From positions 6,917,501-6,981,500 of the forward strand of contig NZ_CP112880.1 in the NCBI RefSeq assembly GCF_028747205.1: a stretch of 64,000 nt of DNA, in the 5' to 3' direction. The notes beneath the pieces were generated by a model. It had not been told where the DNA came from, searched no databases, and was given only the letters and a program-made list of their open reading frames with translations. Both the position numbers and the translations under genes were made by a program. This stretch comes from Streptomyces sp. CA-278952. Its GTDB lineage: Bacteria > Actinomycetota > Actinomycetes > Streptomycetales > Streptomycetaceae. Positions 1 to 10,156 of the stretch are shown in pieces (position 1 is the stretch's first letter; the number at the start of each line of letters is the position of its first letter).

Positions 1-255
1 CTGTCCGCGGTCGTCCTCTTCATTGTCACCGTCGGCAAGGTGCAGGGCTTCGCCTTCACGCTCGGCCTCACCACCCTGCTCGACGTCGTCGTGGTGTTCC
101 TCTTCACCAAGCCCCTGATGACGCTCATGGGCCGGACGAAGTTCTTCTCCAAGGGCGGACCGTGGTCCGGGCTGGACCCGAAGCGGCTCGGCGCCCAGCC
201 GCCGTTGCGCCGCTCGCGCCGTGTCAACGCCCCCACCGAACCGAAGGAGGCGTGA
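1..255 (+). CDS. secD: Protein translocase subunit SecD, C-terminal fragment
   Basis: The reading frame is open from the first base and ends at a TGA at 253-255, so only about 84 C-terminal residues are in the window. They hold the end of the membrane domain, with two hydrophobic helices separated by a short turn (FAFTLGLTTLLDVVVVFLF), then a basic, Pro-rich cytoplasmic tail. SecD works with SecF in the inner membrane to pull exported proteins through SecYEG using the proton gradient. The identification rests on this RND-type helix pair and on secF starting one base after the stop codon. The 5' part lies outside the window. Confidence 0.9.
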   Translation: MSAVVLFIVTVGKVQGFAFTLGLTTLLDVVVVFLFTKPLMTLMGRTKFFSKGGPWSGLDPKRLGAQPPLRRSRRVNAPTEPKEA

Positions 256-256
256 G

Positions 257-1345
257 ATGTCGCGACTCGGCAATCTCGGCGCCCGGCTCTACCGCGGCGA
301 GGTCGGCTACGACTTCATCCGCAACCGCAAGATCTGGTACGGCATCTCGATCCTGATCACCATCACGGCCATCATCGGCGTGGCGGTCGGCGGCCTCCGC
401 ATGGGCATCGAGTTCAAGGGCGGCGCGGTCTTCACGACCGACACCAAGGCCCAGATCTCCACCGCCCAGGCCACGGACGTGGCGACCGAGGCCTCCGGCC
501 ACCTGGCGATCGTGCAGGAGCTGGGCAACGGCGGTCTGCGCATCCAGATCACCGAGGTCGACACCGCCAAGGCCAACGAGATCAAGGAGACGCTCTCCGA
601 CGAGCTCGGCATCCCCGCCAACGACATCAACGCGGACCTGGTCGGCCCCAGCTGGGGTGAGCAGATCGCCAACAAGGCGTGGACCGGCCTCGGGGTCTTC
701 ATGATCCTGGTGGTGATCTATCTGGCCATCGCCTTCGAGTGGCGGATGGCCGTCGCCGCCCTCATCGCGCTGATCCACGACATCACCATCACGGTCGGCG
801 TCTACGCCCTGGTCGGCTTCGAGGTCACACCGGGCACGGTGATCGGTCTGCTGACCATTCTCGGTTACTCCCTGTACGACACGGTGGTGGTCTTCGACAG
901 CCTCAAGGAGGGCCAGAAGGACATCACCAAGCAGACCCGCTTCACGTACAGCGAGATCGCCAACCGGTCGATCAACAGCACGCTCGTCCGCTCCATCAAC
1001 ACCACCGTGGTGGCGCTCCTGCCGGTGGCCGGTCTGCTGTTCATCGGCGGTGGCGTCCTCGGCGCGGGCATGCTGAACGACATCTCGCTGTCGCTGTTCG
1101 TCGGTCTCGCCGCCGGCGCCTACTCCTCGATCTTCATCGCCACGCCGCTCGTCGCCGACCTCAAGGAACGCGAGCCGCAGATGAAGGCGCTGAAGAAGCG
1201 GATCCTCGCCAAGCGGGCCGCCGCGGCCGCCAAGGGCGAGTCCCCCGACGACGACGGCCCCGAGGACCAGTACGACGACGCCGAGACCGCGGGCACGGCG
1301 ATCGGCCGTCCCCGGTCGCACGGCCGCACCCCCGGGAAGCGCTGA
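257..1345 (+). CDS. secF: Protein translocase subunit SecF
   Basis: Membrane partner of SecD in the Sec export machine, 362 residues. The order is a first transmembrane helix at about residues 25-45, the conserved periplasmic signature [10 protein letters not shown] just after it, a periplasmic domain to about residue 145, then five more helices containing [18 protein letters not shown], typical of SecF. The cytoplasmic tail is charged and rich in Asp and Ala. I chose the ATG at 257 rather than upstream codons because it follows the secD stop directly and the secD tail itself contains GAAGGAGG as a ribosome binding site. It is probably translationally coupled to secD, and apt follows after 3 bases. 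Confidence 0.97.
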   Translation: MSRLGNLGARLYRGEVGYDFIRNRKIWYGISILITITAIIGVAVGGLRMGIEFKGGAVFTTDTKAQISTAQATDVATEASGHLAIVQELGNGGLRIQITEVDTAKANEIKETLSDELGIPANDINADLVGPSWGEQIANKAWTGLGVFMILVVIYLAIAFEWRMAVAALIALIHDITITVGVYALVGFEVTPGTVIGLLTILGYSLYDTVVVFDSLKEGQKDITKQTRFTYSEIANRSINSTLVRSINTTVVALLPVAGLLFIGGGVLGAGMLNDISLSLFVGLAAGAYSSIFIATPLVADLKEREPQMKALKKRILAKRAAAAAKGESPDDDGPEDQYDDAETAGTAIGRPRSHGRTPGKR

Positions 1346-1348
1346 GCG

Positions 1349-1900
1349 ATGACGAGCACCACCGAATCCACCAGGGAGCTGCTGCTCAGCCGGATCCGCG
1401 ATGTCGCGGACTACCCGAAGCCGGGCGTGATGTTCAAGGACATCACCCCGCTGCTCGCGGACCCGGTGGCCTTCACGGCGCTCACCGACGCCCTCGCGGA
1501 GCTGTGCGTACGGCACGGCGCCACGAAGATCGTCGGCCTGGAGGCGCGCGGCTTCATCCTGGCCGCGCCCGTCGCGGTCCGGGCCGGCATGGGGTTCATC
1601 CCGGTCCGCAAGGCCGGGAAGCTCCCCGGCGCCACGCTGAGCCAGTCCTACGAGCTGGAGTACGGCAGCGCGGAGATCGAGATCCACGCCGAGGACCTCG
1701 ACGCGGAGGACCGGGTCATGATCATCGACGACGTCCTCGCCACCGGCGGCACCGCCGAGGCCTCCCTGGAGCTCATCCGGCGGGCCGGCGCCCAGGTCGC
1801 GGGCGTCGCGGTGCTCATGGAGCTCGGCTTCCTCGCGGGCCGGGCCCGCCTGGAGCCGGGCCTCGCAGGCGCACCGCTGGAGGCTCTGATCACGGTCTGA
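1349..1900 (+). CDS. apt: Adenine phosphoribosyltransferase
   Basis: Cytosolic purine salvage enzyme that makes AMP from adenine and PRPP, 183 residues, the usual family length. The PRPP-binding motif [13 protein letters not shown] lies near residues 122-134. The N-terminal half shows [18 protein letters not shown], characteristic of bacterial Apt. It begins 3 bases after secF and ends before a strong terminator-like hairpin, so it probably shares the secDF transcript. The secD-secF-apt-relA order is conserved in streptomycetes and places a PRPP-using salvage enzyme beside the (p)ppGpp synthetase. Confidence 0.97.
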   Translation: MTSTTESTRELLLSRIRDVADYPKPGVMFKDITPLLADPVAFTALTDALAELCVRHGATKIVGLEARGFILAAPVAVRAGMGFIPVRKAGKLPGATLSQSYELEYGSAEIEIHAEDLDAEDRVMIIDDVLATGGTAEASLELIRRAGAQVAGVAVLMELGFLAGRARLEPGLAGAPLEALITV

Positions 1901-1936
1901 TCCGCTCGGTCACCGTCTCGCGACGGGCACCGAGCA

Positions 1937-1977
1937 CGAGGGAGGGGCACCCGGGAACACCGGGTGCCCCTCCCTCG
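1937..1977 (+). terminator. Hairpin terminator after apt
   Basis: Perfect 18-bp inverted repeat (1937-1954 with 1960-1977) around a 5-base loop GAACA, 36 bases after the apt stop. It has only a weak T tail, as is common in Streptomyces. It suggests that relA has its own promoter in the following 93 bases. Confidence 0.8.
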
Positions 1978-2070
1978 TTGTGCAGGCTCCCACCGTCCCC
2001 GGGCGAGGTCCCGCCGGGGGGTCGATACCATGGGCTCTCCGGGTACCCCGGATCCGCACGAGGAGCGCTC

Positions 2071-4695
2071 TTGCCAGACGAGGCCCAGTCAGCCGCCGCC
2101 CCGCAGCCCGACAAGCCCGTGGCGGCCCCCGCCACGGGCGAAAAGGCCGCGCCCTCGAACGCGCCGGAGCCCGCGCCCGCCGCCGACGCCGCGCGCCCCC
2201 CGGCCGCCGCGAAGCCCGCCGGGCCGGCCGCCCCTCCGGCGAAGCCCGCAGGCCCCGAGACTCCGCCGACTCCGGCCGGGACGACCGGGCCCGCGCAGCC
2301 ACCGGCAAGGAAACCGGCCCCCGAGGCGCCCAAGCCCCCGGCTCCTGGCCCCCCGGCGAGGACCGGGGCCACCGCCGGGTCCGCCTCCCGCACCGGCGGC
2401 TCCTCCAACCGGGTGCGGGCCCGCCTCGCCCGCCTCGGCGTACAGCGCTCCAGCCCGTACAACCCGGTCCTGGAACCCCTCCTGCGTACCGTCCGGGGCA
2501 ACGACCCCAAGATCGAGACGGCCACGCTCCGCCAGATCGAGAAGGCCTACCAGGTCGCCGAGCGCTGGCACCGGGGCCAGAAGCGCAAGAGCGGCGACCC
2601 CTACATCACCCACCCGCTGGCCGTCACCACGATCCTCGCCGAGCTGGGCATGGACCCGGCGACGCTGATGGCGGGCCTGCTGCACGACACCGTCGAGGAC
2701 ACCGAGTACGGCCTGGACACCCTGCGGCGCGACTTCGGCGACCAGGTCGCCCTGCTCGTCGACGGCGTCACCAAGCTCGACAAGGTCAAGTTCGGCGAGG
2801 CCGCACAGGCCGAGACGGTACGCAAGATGGTCGTCGCCATGGCCAAGGACCCCCGGGTCCTGGTCATCAAGCTCGCCGACCGCCTGCACAACATGCGCAC
2901 CATGCGCTACCTCAAGCGGGAGAAGCAGGAGAAGAAGGCCCGCGAGACGCTGGAGATCTACGCCCCGCTGGCGCACCGGCTGGGCATGAACACCATCAAG
3001 TGGGAGCTGGAGGACCTCGCCTTCGCGATCCTCTACCCCAAGATGTACGACGAGATCGTCCGGCTCGTCGCCGAGCGCGCCCCCAAGCGCGACGAATACC
3101 TCGCCATAGTGACCGACGAGGTCCAGGCCGACCTGCGCGCCGCCCGCATCAAGGCCACCGTCACCGGTCGCCCCAAGCACTACTACAGCGTCTACCAGAA
3201 GATGATCGTGCGAGGCCGCGACTTCGCCGAGATCTACGACCTGGTGGGCATCAGGGTCCTCGTCGACACGGTCCGCGACTGCTACGCGGCGCTCGGCACC
3301 GTCCACGCCCGGTGGAACCCTGTGCCCGGGCGGTTCAAGGACTACATCGCGATGCCCAAGTTCAACATGTACCAGTCACTGCACACCACGGTGATCGGTC
3401 CCAGCGGCAAGCCCGTCGAGCTCCAGATCCGCACCTTCGACATGCACCGCCGCGCCGAGTACGGCATCGCCGCCCACTGGAAGTACAAGCAGGAGCCCTC
3501 CGCCGGCGCCTCCAAGGTGCGTACCGACGTACCCAAGAGCACCGGGCGCGGGCAGGACACCGTCAACGACATGGCGTGGCTGCGCCAGCTGCTGGACTGG
3601 CAGAAGGAGACCGAGGACCCCAGCGAGTTCCTGGAGTCCCTGCGCTTCGACCTCTCGCGCAACGAGGTCTTCGTCTTCACGCCGAAGGGCGACGTGATAG
3701 CGCTGCCCGCCGGCGCGACCCCCGTCGACTTCGCGTACGCCGTCCACACCGAGGTCGGCCACCGGACCATAGGAGCACGCGTCAACGGGCGGCTCGTCCC
3801 GCTCGAATCGACGCTCGACAACGGCGACCTGGTCGAGGTCTTCACCTCCAAGGCGGCCGGCGCCGGGCCCTCCCGGGACTGGCTCGGCTTCGTCAAGTCA
3901 CCGCGCGCCCGCAACAAGATCCGCGCCTGGTTCTCCAAGGAGCGCCGCGACGAGGCCATCGAGCAGGGCAAGGACTCCATCGCGCGCGCCATGCGCAAGC
4001 AGAACCTGCCGATCCAGCGCATCCTGACCGGCGACTCCCTCGTCACCCTCGCCCACGAGATGCGCTACCCGGACATCTCCTCGCTGTACGCGGCGATCGG
4101 CGAGGGCCATGTCGCGGCGGCGGGCGTCGTGCAGAAGCTGGTGCAGGCACTCGGCGGCCACGACGAGGCCAACGAGGACCTCGCCGAGTCCACTCCGCCC
4201 TCGCACGGCGGTCGCGGCAAGCGCCGGGCCAACGCGGATCCGGGCGTCGTCGTCAAGGGCGTCGAGGACGTCTGGGTCAAGCTGGCCCGCTGCTGTACGC
4301 CCGTCCCCGGCGACCCGATCATCGGCTTCGTCACCCGGGGCAGCGGCGTCTCCGTGCACCGGGCCGACTGCGTCAACGTGGAGTCGCTCTCGCAGCAGCC
4401 CGAACGGATCCTGGAGGTCGAGTGGGCCCCCACGCAGTCCTCGGTCTTCCTGGTCGCCATCCAGGTCGAGGCGCTGGACCGCTCCCGGCTGCTCTCCGAC
4501 GTCACCCGGATCCTCTCCGACCAGCACGTCAACATCCTGTCCGCGGCCGTCCAGACCTCCCGCGACCGGGTGGCCACCTCGCGCTTCACCTTCGAGATGG
4601 GCGACCCCAAGCACCTGGGCCACGTCCTGAAGGCCGTGCGCGGCGTGGAAGGCGTCTACGACGTCTACCGGGTCACCTCGGCCCGCAGGCCCTGA
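2071..4695 (+). CDS. relA: Bifunctional (p)ppGpp synthetase/hydrolase RelA (Rel family)
   Basis: Controls the stringent response by making and degrading (p)ppGpp, 874 residues. The first ~115 residues are a Pro/Ala/Lys-rich disordered extension. Then come the HD hydrolase domain with the intact metal motif [12 protein letters not shown] near residue 203, the synthetase domain with [11 protein letters not shown] and [12 protein letters not shown] (about 345-475), the TGS domain ([20 protein letters not shown], about 530-600), a Cys pair [10 protein letters not shown] near 740 and a C-terminal ACT domain. The synthetase loop that reads RxKD in bifunctional enzymes is RGRD here, closer to RxKD than to the acidic ExDD of synthetase-only RelA. 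I chose the TTG at 2071 because AGGAG precedes it and the protein then begins MPDEAQ. It corresponds to S. coelicolor RelA (847 residues, from memory). Frame-open sequence further upstream crosses apt in another frame and is not coding. Confidence 0.95.
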   Translation: MPDEAQSAAAPQPDKPVAAPATGEKAAPSNAPEPAPAADAARPPAAAKPAGPAAPPAKPAGPETPPTPAGTTGPAQPPARKPAPEAPKPPAPGPPARTGATAGSASRTGGSSNRVRARLARLGVQRSSPYNPVLEPLLRTVRGNDPKIETATLRQIEKAYQVAERWHRGQKRKSGDPYITHPLAVTTILAELGMDPATLMAGLLHDTVEDTEYGLDTLRRDFGDQVALLVDGVTKLDKVKFGEAAQAETVRKMVVAMAKDPRVLVIKLADRLHNMRTMRYLKREKQEKKARETLEIYAPLAHRLGMNTIKWELEDLAFAILYPKMYDEIVRLVAERAPKRDEYLAIVTDEVQADLRAARIKATVTGRPKHYYSVYQKMIVRGRDFAEIYDLVGIRVLVDTVRDCYAALGTVHARWNPVPGRFKDYIAMPKFNMYQSLHTTVIGPSGKPVELQIRTFDMHRRAEYGIAAHWKYKQEPSAGASKVRTDVPKSTGRGQDTVNDMAWLRQLLDWQKETEDPSEFLESLRFDLSRNEVFVFTPKGDVIALPAGATPVDFAYAVHTEVGHRTIGARVNGRLVPLESTLDNGDLVEVFTSKAAGAGPSRDWLGFVKSPRARNKIRAWFSKERRDEAIEQGKDSIARAMRKQNLPIQRILTGDSLVTLAHEMRYPDISSLYAAIGEGHVAAAGVVQKLVQALGGHDEANEDLAESTPPSHGGRGKRRANADPGVVVKGVEDVWVKLARCCTPVPGDPIIGFVTRGSGVSVHRADCVNVESLSQQPERILEVEWAPTQSSVFLVAIQVEALDRSRLLSDVTRILSDQHVNILSAAVQTSRDRVATSRFTFEMGDPKHLGHVLKAVRGVEGVYDVYRVTSARRP

Positions 4696-4729
4696 GGGCT
4701 GTCCCGCCCCTAGCGGCGGCAACGGAAAG

Positions 4730-4758
4730 GCCCCGGTACACGCGACGCGTACCGGGGC
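4730..4758. terminator. Bidirectional terminator between relA and the DUF349 gene
   Basis: A 10-bp stem (4730-4739 with 4749-4758, GCCCCGGTAC arms) around a 9-base loop lies between the convergent stop codons of relA (4695) and the leftward DUF349 gene (4776). T residues follow on the + side and A residues precede the left arm, so it can serve both strands. Confidence 0.75.
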
Positions 4759-4775
4759 TTCTGGCAGCCGTTGTC

Positions 4776-6005
4776 TCAGCCGCCGAACTCCTCCAGGCCC
4801 TTGAGCGCCTGGTCCAGCAGCGCCTGGCGGCCCTCCAGCTCCTTGGCCAGCTTGTCCGCACGGGCGTTGTTGCCCTGGGCGCGCGCGGTGTCGATCTGGC
4901 CGCGCAGCTTGTCCACGGCGGCCTGGAGCTGCCCGGTCAGACCCGCGGCGCGGGCCCGCGCCTCCGGGTTCGTCCGGCGCCACTCCGACTCCTCGGACTC
5001 CTGGAGCGTCCGCTCCACCGCCTGCATCCGGCCCTCGACCTTGGGGCGGGCGTCACGGGGTACGTGGCCGATGGCCTCCCAGCGCTCGTTGATGGACCGG
5101 AACGCGGCCCGGGCGGCCTTGAGGTCCTTCACCGGCACCAGCTTCTCGGCCTCCGCGGCGAGCTCCTCCTTCAGCTTGAGGTTCTCGCCCTGCTCGGCGT
5201 CCCGCTCCGCGAAGACCTCGCTGCGGGCTGCGAAGAAGACGTCCTGGGCGCCGCGGAAGCGGTTCCACAGGTCGTCCTCGGACTCGCGCTGGGCGCGCCC
5301 CGCCGCCTTCCACTCGGTCATCAGGTCGCGGTAGCGCGCGGCCGTGGTCACCCAGTCCGTGGAGCCGGACAGCGCCTCGGCCTCGGTGACCAGCTTCTCC
5401 TTGGCCTTACGGGCGTCCTCGCGCTGGGCGTCCAGGGCGGCGAAGTGGGCCTTGCGCCGCTTGGAGAACGCCGAGCGGGCGTGCGAGAAGCGGTGCCACA
5501 GCTCGTCGTCCGACTTGCGGTCGAGGCGGGGGAGACCCTTCCAGGTGTCCACCAGCGCCCGCAGCCGCTCACCGGCCGAGCGCCACTGCTCGCTCTGTGC
5601 CAGCTCCTCCGCCTCGGCGACCAGTGCCTCCTTGGCCTGCTTGGCCTCGTGGGTCTGTTTGGCCTTGAGGACCTTGCGCTCCTCGCGTCGCGCCTCGACC
5701 GTCGCGACGAGCGCGTCCAGCCGCTTGCGCAGCGCGTCGAGGTCGCCCACCGCGTGGTGCTCGTCGACCTGCTGCCGCAGGTGGTCGATGGCCGTCGTCG
5801 CGTCCTTCGCCGACAGATCGGTGGTCTTCACCCGCCGTTCGAGGAGGCCGATCTCGACCACAATGCCGTCGTACTTGCGCTCGAAATAGGCCAGAGCCTC
5901 CTCGGGCGAACCGGCCTGCCACGATCCGACGACCTGCTCGCCCTCGGCCGTACGCACGTACACGGTGCCCGTCTCATCGACGCGGCCCCACGGGTCGCTG
6001 CTCAC
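4776..6005 (-). CDS. DUF349 domain protein
   Basis: 409-residue soluble protein made of repeated charged alpha-helical units. At least four DUF349-like blocks can be seen, each with a Trp-x3-G or W-x4-R core and a basic stretch such as DDELWHRFSHARSAFSKRRK and EDDLWNRFRGAQDVFFAARS, and the rest is predicted coiled coil. No catalytic motif is visible. The GTG at 6003-6005 (protein VSSDPWGRVDETG) is preferred because GGAGGAGG lies 5 bases upstream, and residues upstream in the frame are low-complexity. The gene is conserved next to relA in streptomycetes. Its role is not known to me. DUF349 proteins have been linked to DNA damage tolerance in other bacteria, which I would not transfer here. Confidence 0.88.
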   Translation of the reverse strand: MSSDPWGRVDETGTVYVRTAEGEQVVGSWQAGSPEEALAYFERKYDGIVVEIGLLERRVKTTDLSAKDATTAIDHLRQQVDEHHAVGDLDALRKRLDALVATVEARREERKVLKAKQTHEAKQAKEALVAEAEELAQSEQWRSAGERLRALVDTWKGLPRLDRKSDDELWHRFSHARSAFSKRRKAHFAALDAQREDARKAKEKLVTEAEALSGSTDWVTTAARYRDLMTEWKAAGRAQRESEDDLWNRFRGAQDVFFAARSEVFAERDAEQGENLKLKEELAAEAEKLVPVKDLKAARAAFRSINERWEAIGHVPRDARPKVEGRMQAVERTLQESEESEWRRTNPEARARAAGLTGQLQAAVDKLRGQIDTARAQGNNARADKLAKELEGRQALLDQALKGLEEFGG

Positions 6006-6230
6006 AGCGCCTCCTCCACCTGATGCCTGCGAGGGGGTTCGCCCCCCGGGCATCGTCCACAGTTTCCTGGGGCGGGCATCGCCCGCCCTGCACAACGCCA
6101 ATCTAGGCGACCGGCCACCCGGCTGTCCGCACTCAGCACGGCTGAAATTCTTCGCTCCGGCTCCCGGCAGCGCTCCGCCCGCCGGTGGCCGCCCGGCCGG
6201 TCGCCGTACCGCCGTTCCCGTCCCGCCGGA

Positions 6231-7022
6231 TCAGCCCTTGCCGACCGAAGCCTTCTCGACCGTCACGGCCTTCTTGGGAGCGCCGTCGCCCGCACCGCCC
6301 TCGACACCGGCCTCGCCGACCTTCTGGACGGCCTTCAGCGAGGCGTCGTCCATCGTGCCGAACGGGGTGTAGGTGGGCGGGAGCTTCGTCTCCTTGTAGA
6401 CCAGGAAGTACTGGCTGCCACCGGAGTCCGGCTGGCCGGTATTGGCCATCGCCACCGTGCCCGGCGGGTAGACCACCGTGCCGTCGGCACCCGCCTTGCC
6501 GAGCGCGTCCAGGTTCTCGTCCGGGATGTTGTAGCCCGGACCGCCCGTGCCGTCGCCCTTCGGGTCGCCGCACTGGAGCACGAAGATGCCCTGGGTGGTC
6601 AGCCGGTGGCACTTGGTGTCGTCGAAGTAGCCCTTGTCGGCGAGCGCCTTGAAGGAGTTCACCGTCTCCGGAGTCTTCGCCGCGTCCATCGAGAACGCTA
6701 TGTCGCCCTGGCTCGTCTTGAGCGACATCGTGTACTTCGCCTTTTTGTCGATCTTCATCGGCGGCGTGGGAGCCTTGCTCTCGCTCTCCGAGGGCTCCGG
6801 AGCGGGGCTCTGGCTCGACGCCGCGTCGCTCTTCTTGTCCTTGTCGTCGTCCTTGCCCGCCACGACGAACGCGCTCACGCTCACGACGGCGACCACGGCC
6901 ACCGAGGCCGCGACGATCGCGGTGATACGCCTCGTCCTGCTGCGGGCCTCCTCCCGGCGCTTCTGCTGGCGCTCGAACTTTTCCCGGGCGAGCTGCCGCC
7001 GCCGCTGTTCGCTGCTGGACAC
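6231..7022 (-). CDS. Membrane-anchored cyclophilin-type peptidyl-prolyl isomerase
   Basis: 263 residues. A basic, Arg/Gln-rich cytoplasmic N-terminus (about 1-32) is followed by one transmembrane helix (TAIVAASVAVVAVVSVSAF), an acidic Ser/Pro linker (about 58-90) and an extracellular cyclophilin domain (about 95-255). Family landmarks are TPETVNSFKALADKGYFDDT, FVLQCGDPKGDGTGGPGY, NTGQPDSGGSQYFL and TPFGTMDD. The usual active-site Arg of FHR is in CHRL, so catalysis is plausible. It probably folds exported proteins at the membrane surface, possibly those delivered by SecDF 6 kb away. The GTG at 7022 has AAGGAG 8 bases upstream. It is divergent from the hydrolase gene at 7172, and the DUF349 gene follows on the same strand after 225 bases. 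Confidence 0.93.
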   Translation of the reverse strand: MSSSEQRRRQLAREKFERQQKRREEARSRTRRITAIVAASVAVVAVVSVSAFVVAGKDDDKDKKSDAASSQSPAPEPSESESKAPTPPMKIDKKAKYTMSLKTSQGDIAFSMDAAKTPETVNSFKALADKGYFDDTKCHRLTTQGIFVLQCGDPKGDGTGGPGYNIPDENLDALGKAGADGTVVYPPGTVAMANTGQPDSGGSQYFLVYKETKLPPTYTPFGTMDDASLKAVQKVGEAGVEGGAGDGAPKKAVTVEKASVGKG

Positions 7023-7171
7023 CGGTTGGGCTCCTTGTTACGTCGTGAGATGAGGGCCTGAGTTGCCCGTACCGTATATGGGTTACCTGTGTCATGAGGA
7101 GCGCCGGTAGGCTCTGATCCGCCGCATCCTTCGCCGTTGCCGCATCCTCCGGACGAACATTAAGGACGATC

Positions 7172-7861
7172 GTGCTCATTGCCGGGTTCCCCGCCGGGGC
7201 CTGGGGGACCAATTGCTATCTGGTCGCCCCCGCCGCCGGTGAGGAGTGCGTGATCATCGACCCGGGCCACCAGGCCGCCCAGGGCGTCGAGGAGACGTTG
7301 AAGAAGCATCGGCTCAAGCCCGTTGCCGTCGTCCTCACCCACGGCCACATCGACCACGTCGCCTCGGTCGTCCCCGTCTGCGGTGCCCATGACGTCCCCG
7401 CCTGGATCCATCCCGAGGACCGCTACATGATGAGCGACCCGGAGAAGGCGCTCGGCCGCTCGATCGGGATGCCGCTCATGGGCGAGCTGACCGTGGGGGA
7501 GCCGGACGACGTCAAGGAGCTGGCCGACGGCGTGAAGCTGACCCTGGCCGGTCTGGAGTTCGGCGTCTCGCACGCGCCCGGCCATACCAAGGGGTCGGTG
7601 ACGTTCGGGATGCCCGAGGCCGCGGACGTTCCGCCGGTCTTCTTCTCGGGCGACCTGCTCTTCGCCGGCTCCGTCGGACGCACCGACCTGCCCGGCGGCG
7701 ACCATGCCGAGCTGCTCGAGTCGCTGGCCCGTGTGTGCCTGCCGCTCGACGACTCGACCGTGGTGCTGTCCGGCCACGGCCCCCAGACGACCATCGGCCG
7801 CGAGCGCGCCTCCAACCCGTTCCTGAACGGTCTGGACGCGGCGCCGCGCCGAGGAATGTAG
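7172..7861 (+). CDS. Metallo-beta-lactamase-fold hydrolase (glyoxalase II-like)
   Basis: 229 residues with the full dinuclear metal set: THGHIDH near residue 53, HAPGHTKGS near 133, FFSGDLLFAGSVGRTDLPGG near 155 and LSGHG near 197. This arrangement is that of the YcbL/hydroxyacylglutathione hydrolase-like branch. Streptomycetes make mycothiol instead of glutathione, so the natural substrate may be a mycothiol or other thioester, which is inference. The GTG start has TAAGGA upstream. hisS begins 16 bases after its stop, so the two are probably cotranscribed, as in many actinobacteria. Confidence 0.92.
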   Translation: MLIAGFPAGAWGTNCYLVAPAAGEECVIIDPGHQAAQGVEETLKKHRLKPVAVVLTHGHIDHVASVVPVCGAHDVPAWIHPEDRYMMSDPEKALGRSIGMPLMGELTVGEPDDVKELADGVKLTLAGLEFGVSHAPGHTKGSVTFGMPEAADVPPVFFSGDLLFAGSVGRTDLPGGDHAELLESLARVCLPLDDSTVVLSGHGPQTTIGRERASNPFLNGLDAAPRRGM

Positions 7862-7876
7862 ACGAGAGACGTAATC

Positions 7877-9139
7877 GTGAGCACCTTCCAGGCACCCAAG
7901 GGCACGTACGACCTGACCCCGCCCCGGTCCGCGACGTTCCTCGCCGTGCGCGAGGCCATCGCGGCCCCGCTGCGCGACTCGGGCTACGGCTACATCGAGA
8001 CGCCCGGCTTCGAGAACGTCGAGCTCTTCGCCCGCGGTGTCGGTGAGTCCACCGACATCGTCACCAAGGAGATGTACACCCTCACCACCAAGGGCGGCGA
8101 CCAGCTGGCCCTGCGCCCCGAGGGCACCGCGTCGGTGCTCCGCGCCGCCCTGGAGGCCAATCTCCACAAGGCGGGCAACCTCCCCGTCAAGCTCTGGTAC
8201 TCCGGCTCGTACTACCGCTACGAGCGCCCGCAGGCGGGCCGCTACCGCCACTTCTCGCAGGTCGGCGCCGAGGCCATCGGCACCGAGGACCCGGTCCTGG
8301 ACGCCGAGCTGATCATCCTCGCCGACCAGGCGTACCGCTCGCTGGGCCTGCGCCGGTTCCGGATCCTGCTGAACTCGCTGGGCGACAAGGAGTGCCGCCC
8401 GGTCTACCGCGAGGCGCTCCAGACTTTCCTGCGCGACCTGGACCTCGACGAGGAGACCCGCCGCCGCATCGAGATCAACCCGCTGCGCGTCCTGGACGAC
8501 AAGCGGGCCGACGTACAGAAGCAGCTCACGGACGCCCCGAAGCTCCGCGACCACCTCTGCGACGCGTGCAAGGCGTACCACGAGGAGGTCCGGGCGCTTC
8601 TCACGACCGCCGGGGTGGCCTTCGAGGACGACGAGAAGCTGGTGCGCGGCCTCGACTACTACACCCGTACGACCTTCGAGTTCGTCCACGACGGTCTCGG
8701 CGCCCAGTCCGCGGTGGGCGGCGGCGGCCGCTACGACGGACTGTCCGAGATGATCGGCGGCCCCGAGCTGCCGTCCGTCGGCTGGGCGCTCGGCGTGGAC
8801 CGCACGGTCCTCGCGCTGGAGGCCGAGGGCATCGAGCTCGACCTGCCCCGCACCACCAGCGTGTACGCGGTCCCGCTCGGCGAGGAGGCCCGCCGGGTGC
8901 TGTTCGGCGTCGTCACCGAACTGCGCCGCGCGGGGATCGCCGCCGACTTCGCGTTCGGCGGCCGCGGTCTGAAGGGCGCGATGAAGAGCGCCAACCGCTC
9001 GGGCGCGCGCTACACCCTGGTAGCGGGGGAGCGCGATCTCGCCGACGGCGTCGTCCAGCTCAAGGACATGGAGTCCGGCGAGCAGGGCCCGGTGGAGCTG
9101 GCCGAGGTCGCGGCGGAGCTGACGAAGCGCCTCGGCTGA
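7877..9139 (+). CDS. hisS: Histidine-tRNA ligase
   Basis: Class II aminoacyl-tRNA synthetase that charges tRNA-His, 420 residues, the usual length. Visible motifs are PKGTYDLTP at the N-terminus, motif 2 [19 protein letters not shown] near residues 113-131, the histidine-specific loop [14 protein letters not shown] near 255 and [11 protein letters not shown] near 278, motif 3 [12 protein letters not shown] near 303, then a Rossmann-like anticodon-binding domain. The GTG start is 16 bases after the hydrolase stop. A strong terminator follows at 9155. Confidence 0.98.
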   Translation: MSTFQAPKGTYDLTPPRSATFLAVREAIAAPLRDSGYGYIETPGFENVELFARGVGESTDIVTKEMYTLTTKGGDQLALRPEGTASVLRAALEANLHKAGNLPVKLWYSGSYYRYERPQAGRYRHFSQVGAEAIGTEDPVLDAELIILADQAYRSLGLRRFRILLNSLGDKECRPVYREALQTFLRDLDLDEETRRRIEINPLRVLDDKRADVQKQLTDAPKLRDHLCDACKAYHEEVRALLTTAGVAFEDDEKLVRGLDYYTRTTFEFVHDGLGAQSAVGGGGRYDGLSEMIGGPELPSVGWALGVDRTVLALEAEGIELDLPRTTSVYAVPLGEEARRVLFGVVTELRRAGIAADFAFGGRGLKGAMKSANRSGARYTLVAGERDLADGVVQLKDMESGEQGPVELAEVAAELTKRLG

Positions 9140-9154
9140 CCGAGTCGTGAGCGG

Positions 9155-9193
9155 GGCGCGGGCGGCGGGACCTCAGGTCCTGCCGCCCGCGCC
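9155..9193 (+). terminator. Terminator after hisS
   Basis: 18-bp stem (9155-9172 with 9176-9193, one G.U pair) and a 3-base loop TCA, followed by CTTTCTGT. It is 16 bases beyond the hisS stop codon. Confidence 0.85.
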
Positions 9194-9452
9194 TTTCTGT
9201 CCGCCGTCAACCAGGCGAGAGGGGATTCATCCTCGCCGGTGACCCCGACTTGGGGCCGCCCGCGCGGGCGGCGTCGCCGGACCGGCGCGGGGGACCCGTA
9301 CATCTTCCGTCGTCCCGGCCCCGCCACCCCGTGGCCCCGCCCCGGGGGAGCGCTCGCGGACGCACACCTTTATGTCCATCGAACAGTTGATCCGTCCGGG
9401 GGTGCGGCACAATGACCATGCCCGGCTGACCACTCGGTGACGGAACGGCGAT
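9194..9452. other. Gene-free stretch between hisS and the VKOR gene
   Basis: Together with the hisS terminator this makes a 313-base gap. I see no convincing ORF on either strand. The last 100 bases are less GC-rich (around ACACCTTTATGTCCATCGAA) and probably contain the VKOR promoter, but no confident -35/-10 pair can be assigned by eye. A weak inverted repeat GGCGAG/CTCGCC lies at about 9213-9236. Confidence 0.4.
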
Positions 9453-10091
9453 ATGACGACTGCAGCGGTAGACCACGATCTCTCCTCCGACCAGGACGAG
9501 GGCGGCCGCAAGCGCACCTTCGGGGCCGGACGCGGTCTCGCCCTGCTGCTGGTGATCACCGGCGCGGCCGGACTGCTGGCCGCCTGGGTGATCACGCTCG
9601 ACAAGTTCAAGCTGCTGGAGGACCCCTCCTTCACCCCCGGGTGCAGCCTCAACCCCGTCGTCGCGTGCGGCAACATCATGAAGAGCGAGCAGGCCTCCGT
9701 GTTCGGGTTCCCCAACCCGATGCTGGGCCTCGTCACGTACGGCATGGTCATCGCGATCGGGACGGGGCTCCTCGCCGGAGCCCGCTTCCGCGGCTGGTTC
9801 TGGCTCGGGCTGAACGCCGGGACGCTCTTCGGCGTCGGCTTCTGCACCTGGCTCCAGTACCAGTCGCTGTACAACATCAACTCGCTCTGCCTGTGGTGCT
9901 GCCTGGCCTGGGTCGCCACCATCGTCATGTTCTGCTACGTGACCACGCACAACGTCAAGCACCGCATCCTCCCGGCCCCGGCCTGGCTGCGGAATGGACT
10001 CACCGAGTTTCCGTGGGTGCTGCCGGTGATGTGGATCGGGATCATCGGCATGCTGATCCTGACCCGCTGGTGGGACTTCTGGACCAGCTGA
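9453..10091 (+). CDS. Vitamin K epoxide reductase (VKOR) family protein
   Basis: 212-residue membrane protein with about five hydrophobic helices. The four VKOR cysteines are present: a loop pair in CSLNPVVACG (about residues 65-74) and the active CxxC in SLCLWCCLAW (about 147-156), with an extra Cys directly after the CxxC. In actinobacteria VKOR proteins reoxidise extracytoplasmic DsbA-like proteins using menaquinone, so the expected role is disulfide bond formation in exported proteins. No DsbA partner lies beside it. The ATG at 9453 fits the first conserved acidic and basic N-terminal segment. A perfect palindrome begins 3 bases after the stop. Confidence 0.92.
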   Translation: MTTAAVDHDLSSDQDEGGRKRTFGAGRGLALLLVITGAAGLLAAWVITLDKFKLLEDPSFTPGCSLNPVVACGNIMKSEQASVFGFPNPMLGLVTYGMVIAIGTGLLAGARFRGWFWLGLNAGTLFGVGFCTWLQYQSLYNINSLCLWCCLAWVATIVMFCYVTTHNVKHRILPAPAWLRNGLTEFPWVLPVMWIGIIGMLILTRWWDFWTS

Positions 10092-10094
10092 CCC

Positions 10095-10117
10095 TCACCT
10101 ACCAATCTGGTAGGTGA
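10095..10117. repeat. Perfect 23-bp palindrome between the VKOR gene and rarA
   Basis: Ten-base arms TCACCTACCA and TGGTAGGTGA around the centre ATC. It sits 3 bases after the VKOR stop and 40 bases before the rarA start. There is no T tail. It could be the VKOR transcript end or an operator upstream of the rarA -10-like TAGGCT at 10144-10149. Confidence 0.6.
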
Positions 10118-10156
10118 CCGGCGGCGCTGTCAGTGGGGTCGCATAGGCTTCATGAC

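Noticed and set aside
679..2070. Long upstream extension of the relA frame
   Set aside because: It crosses secF and apt in another frame. The real start is the TTG at 2071 with AGGAG before it.
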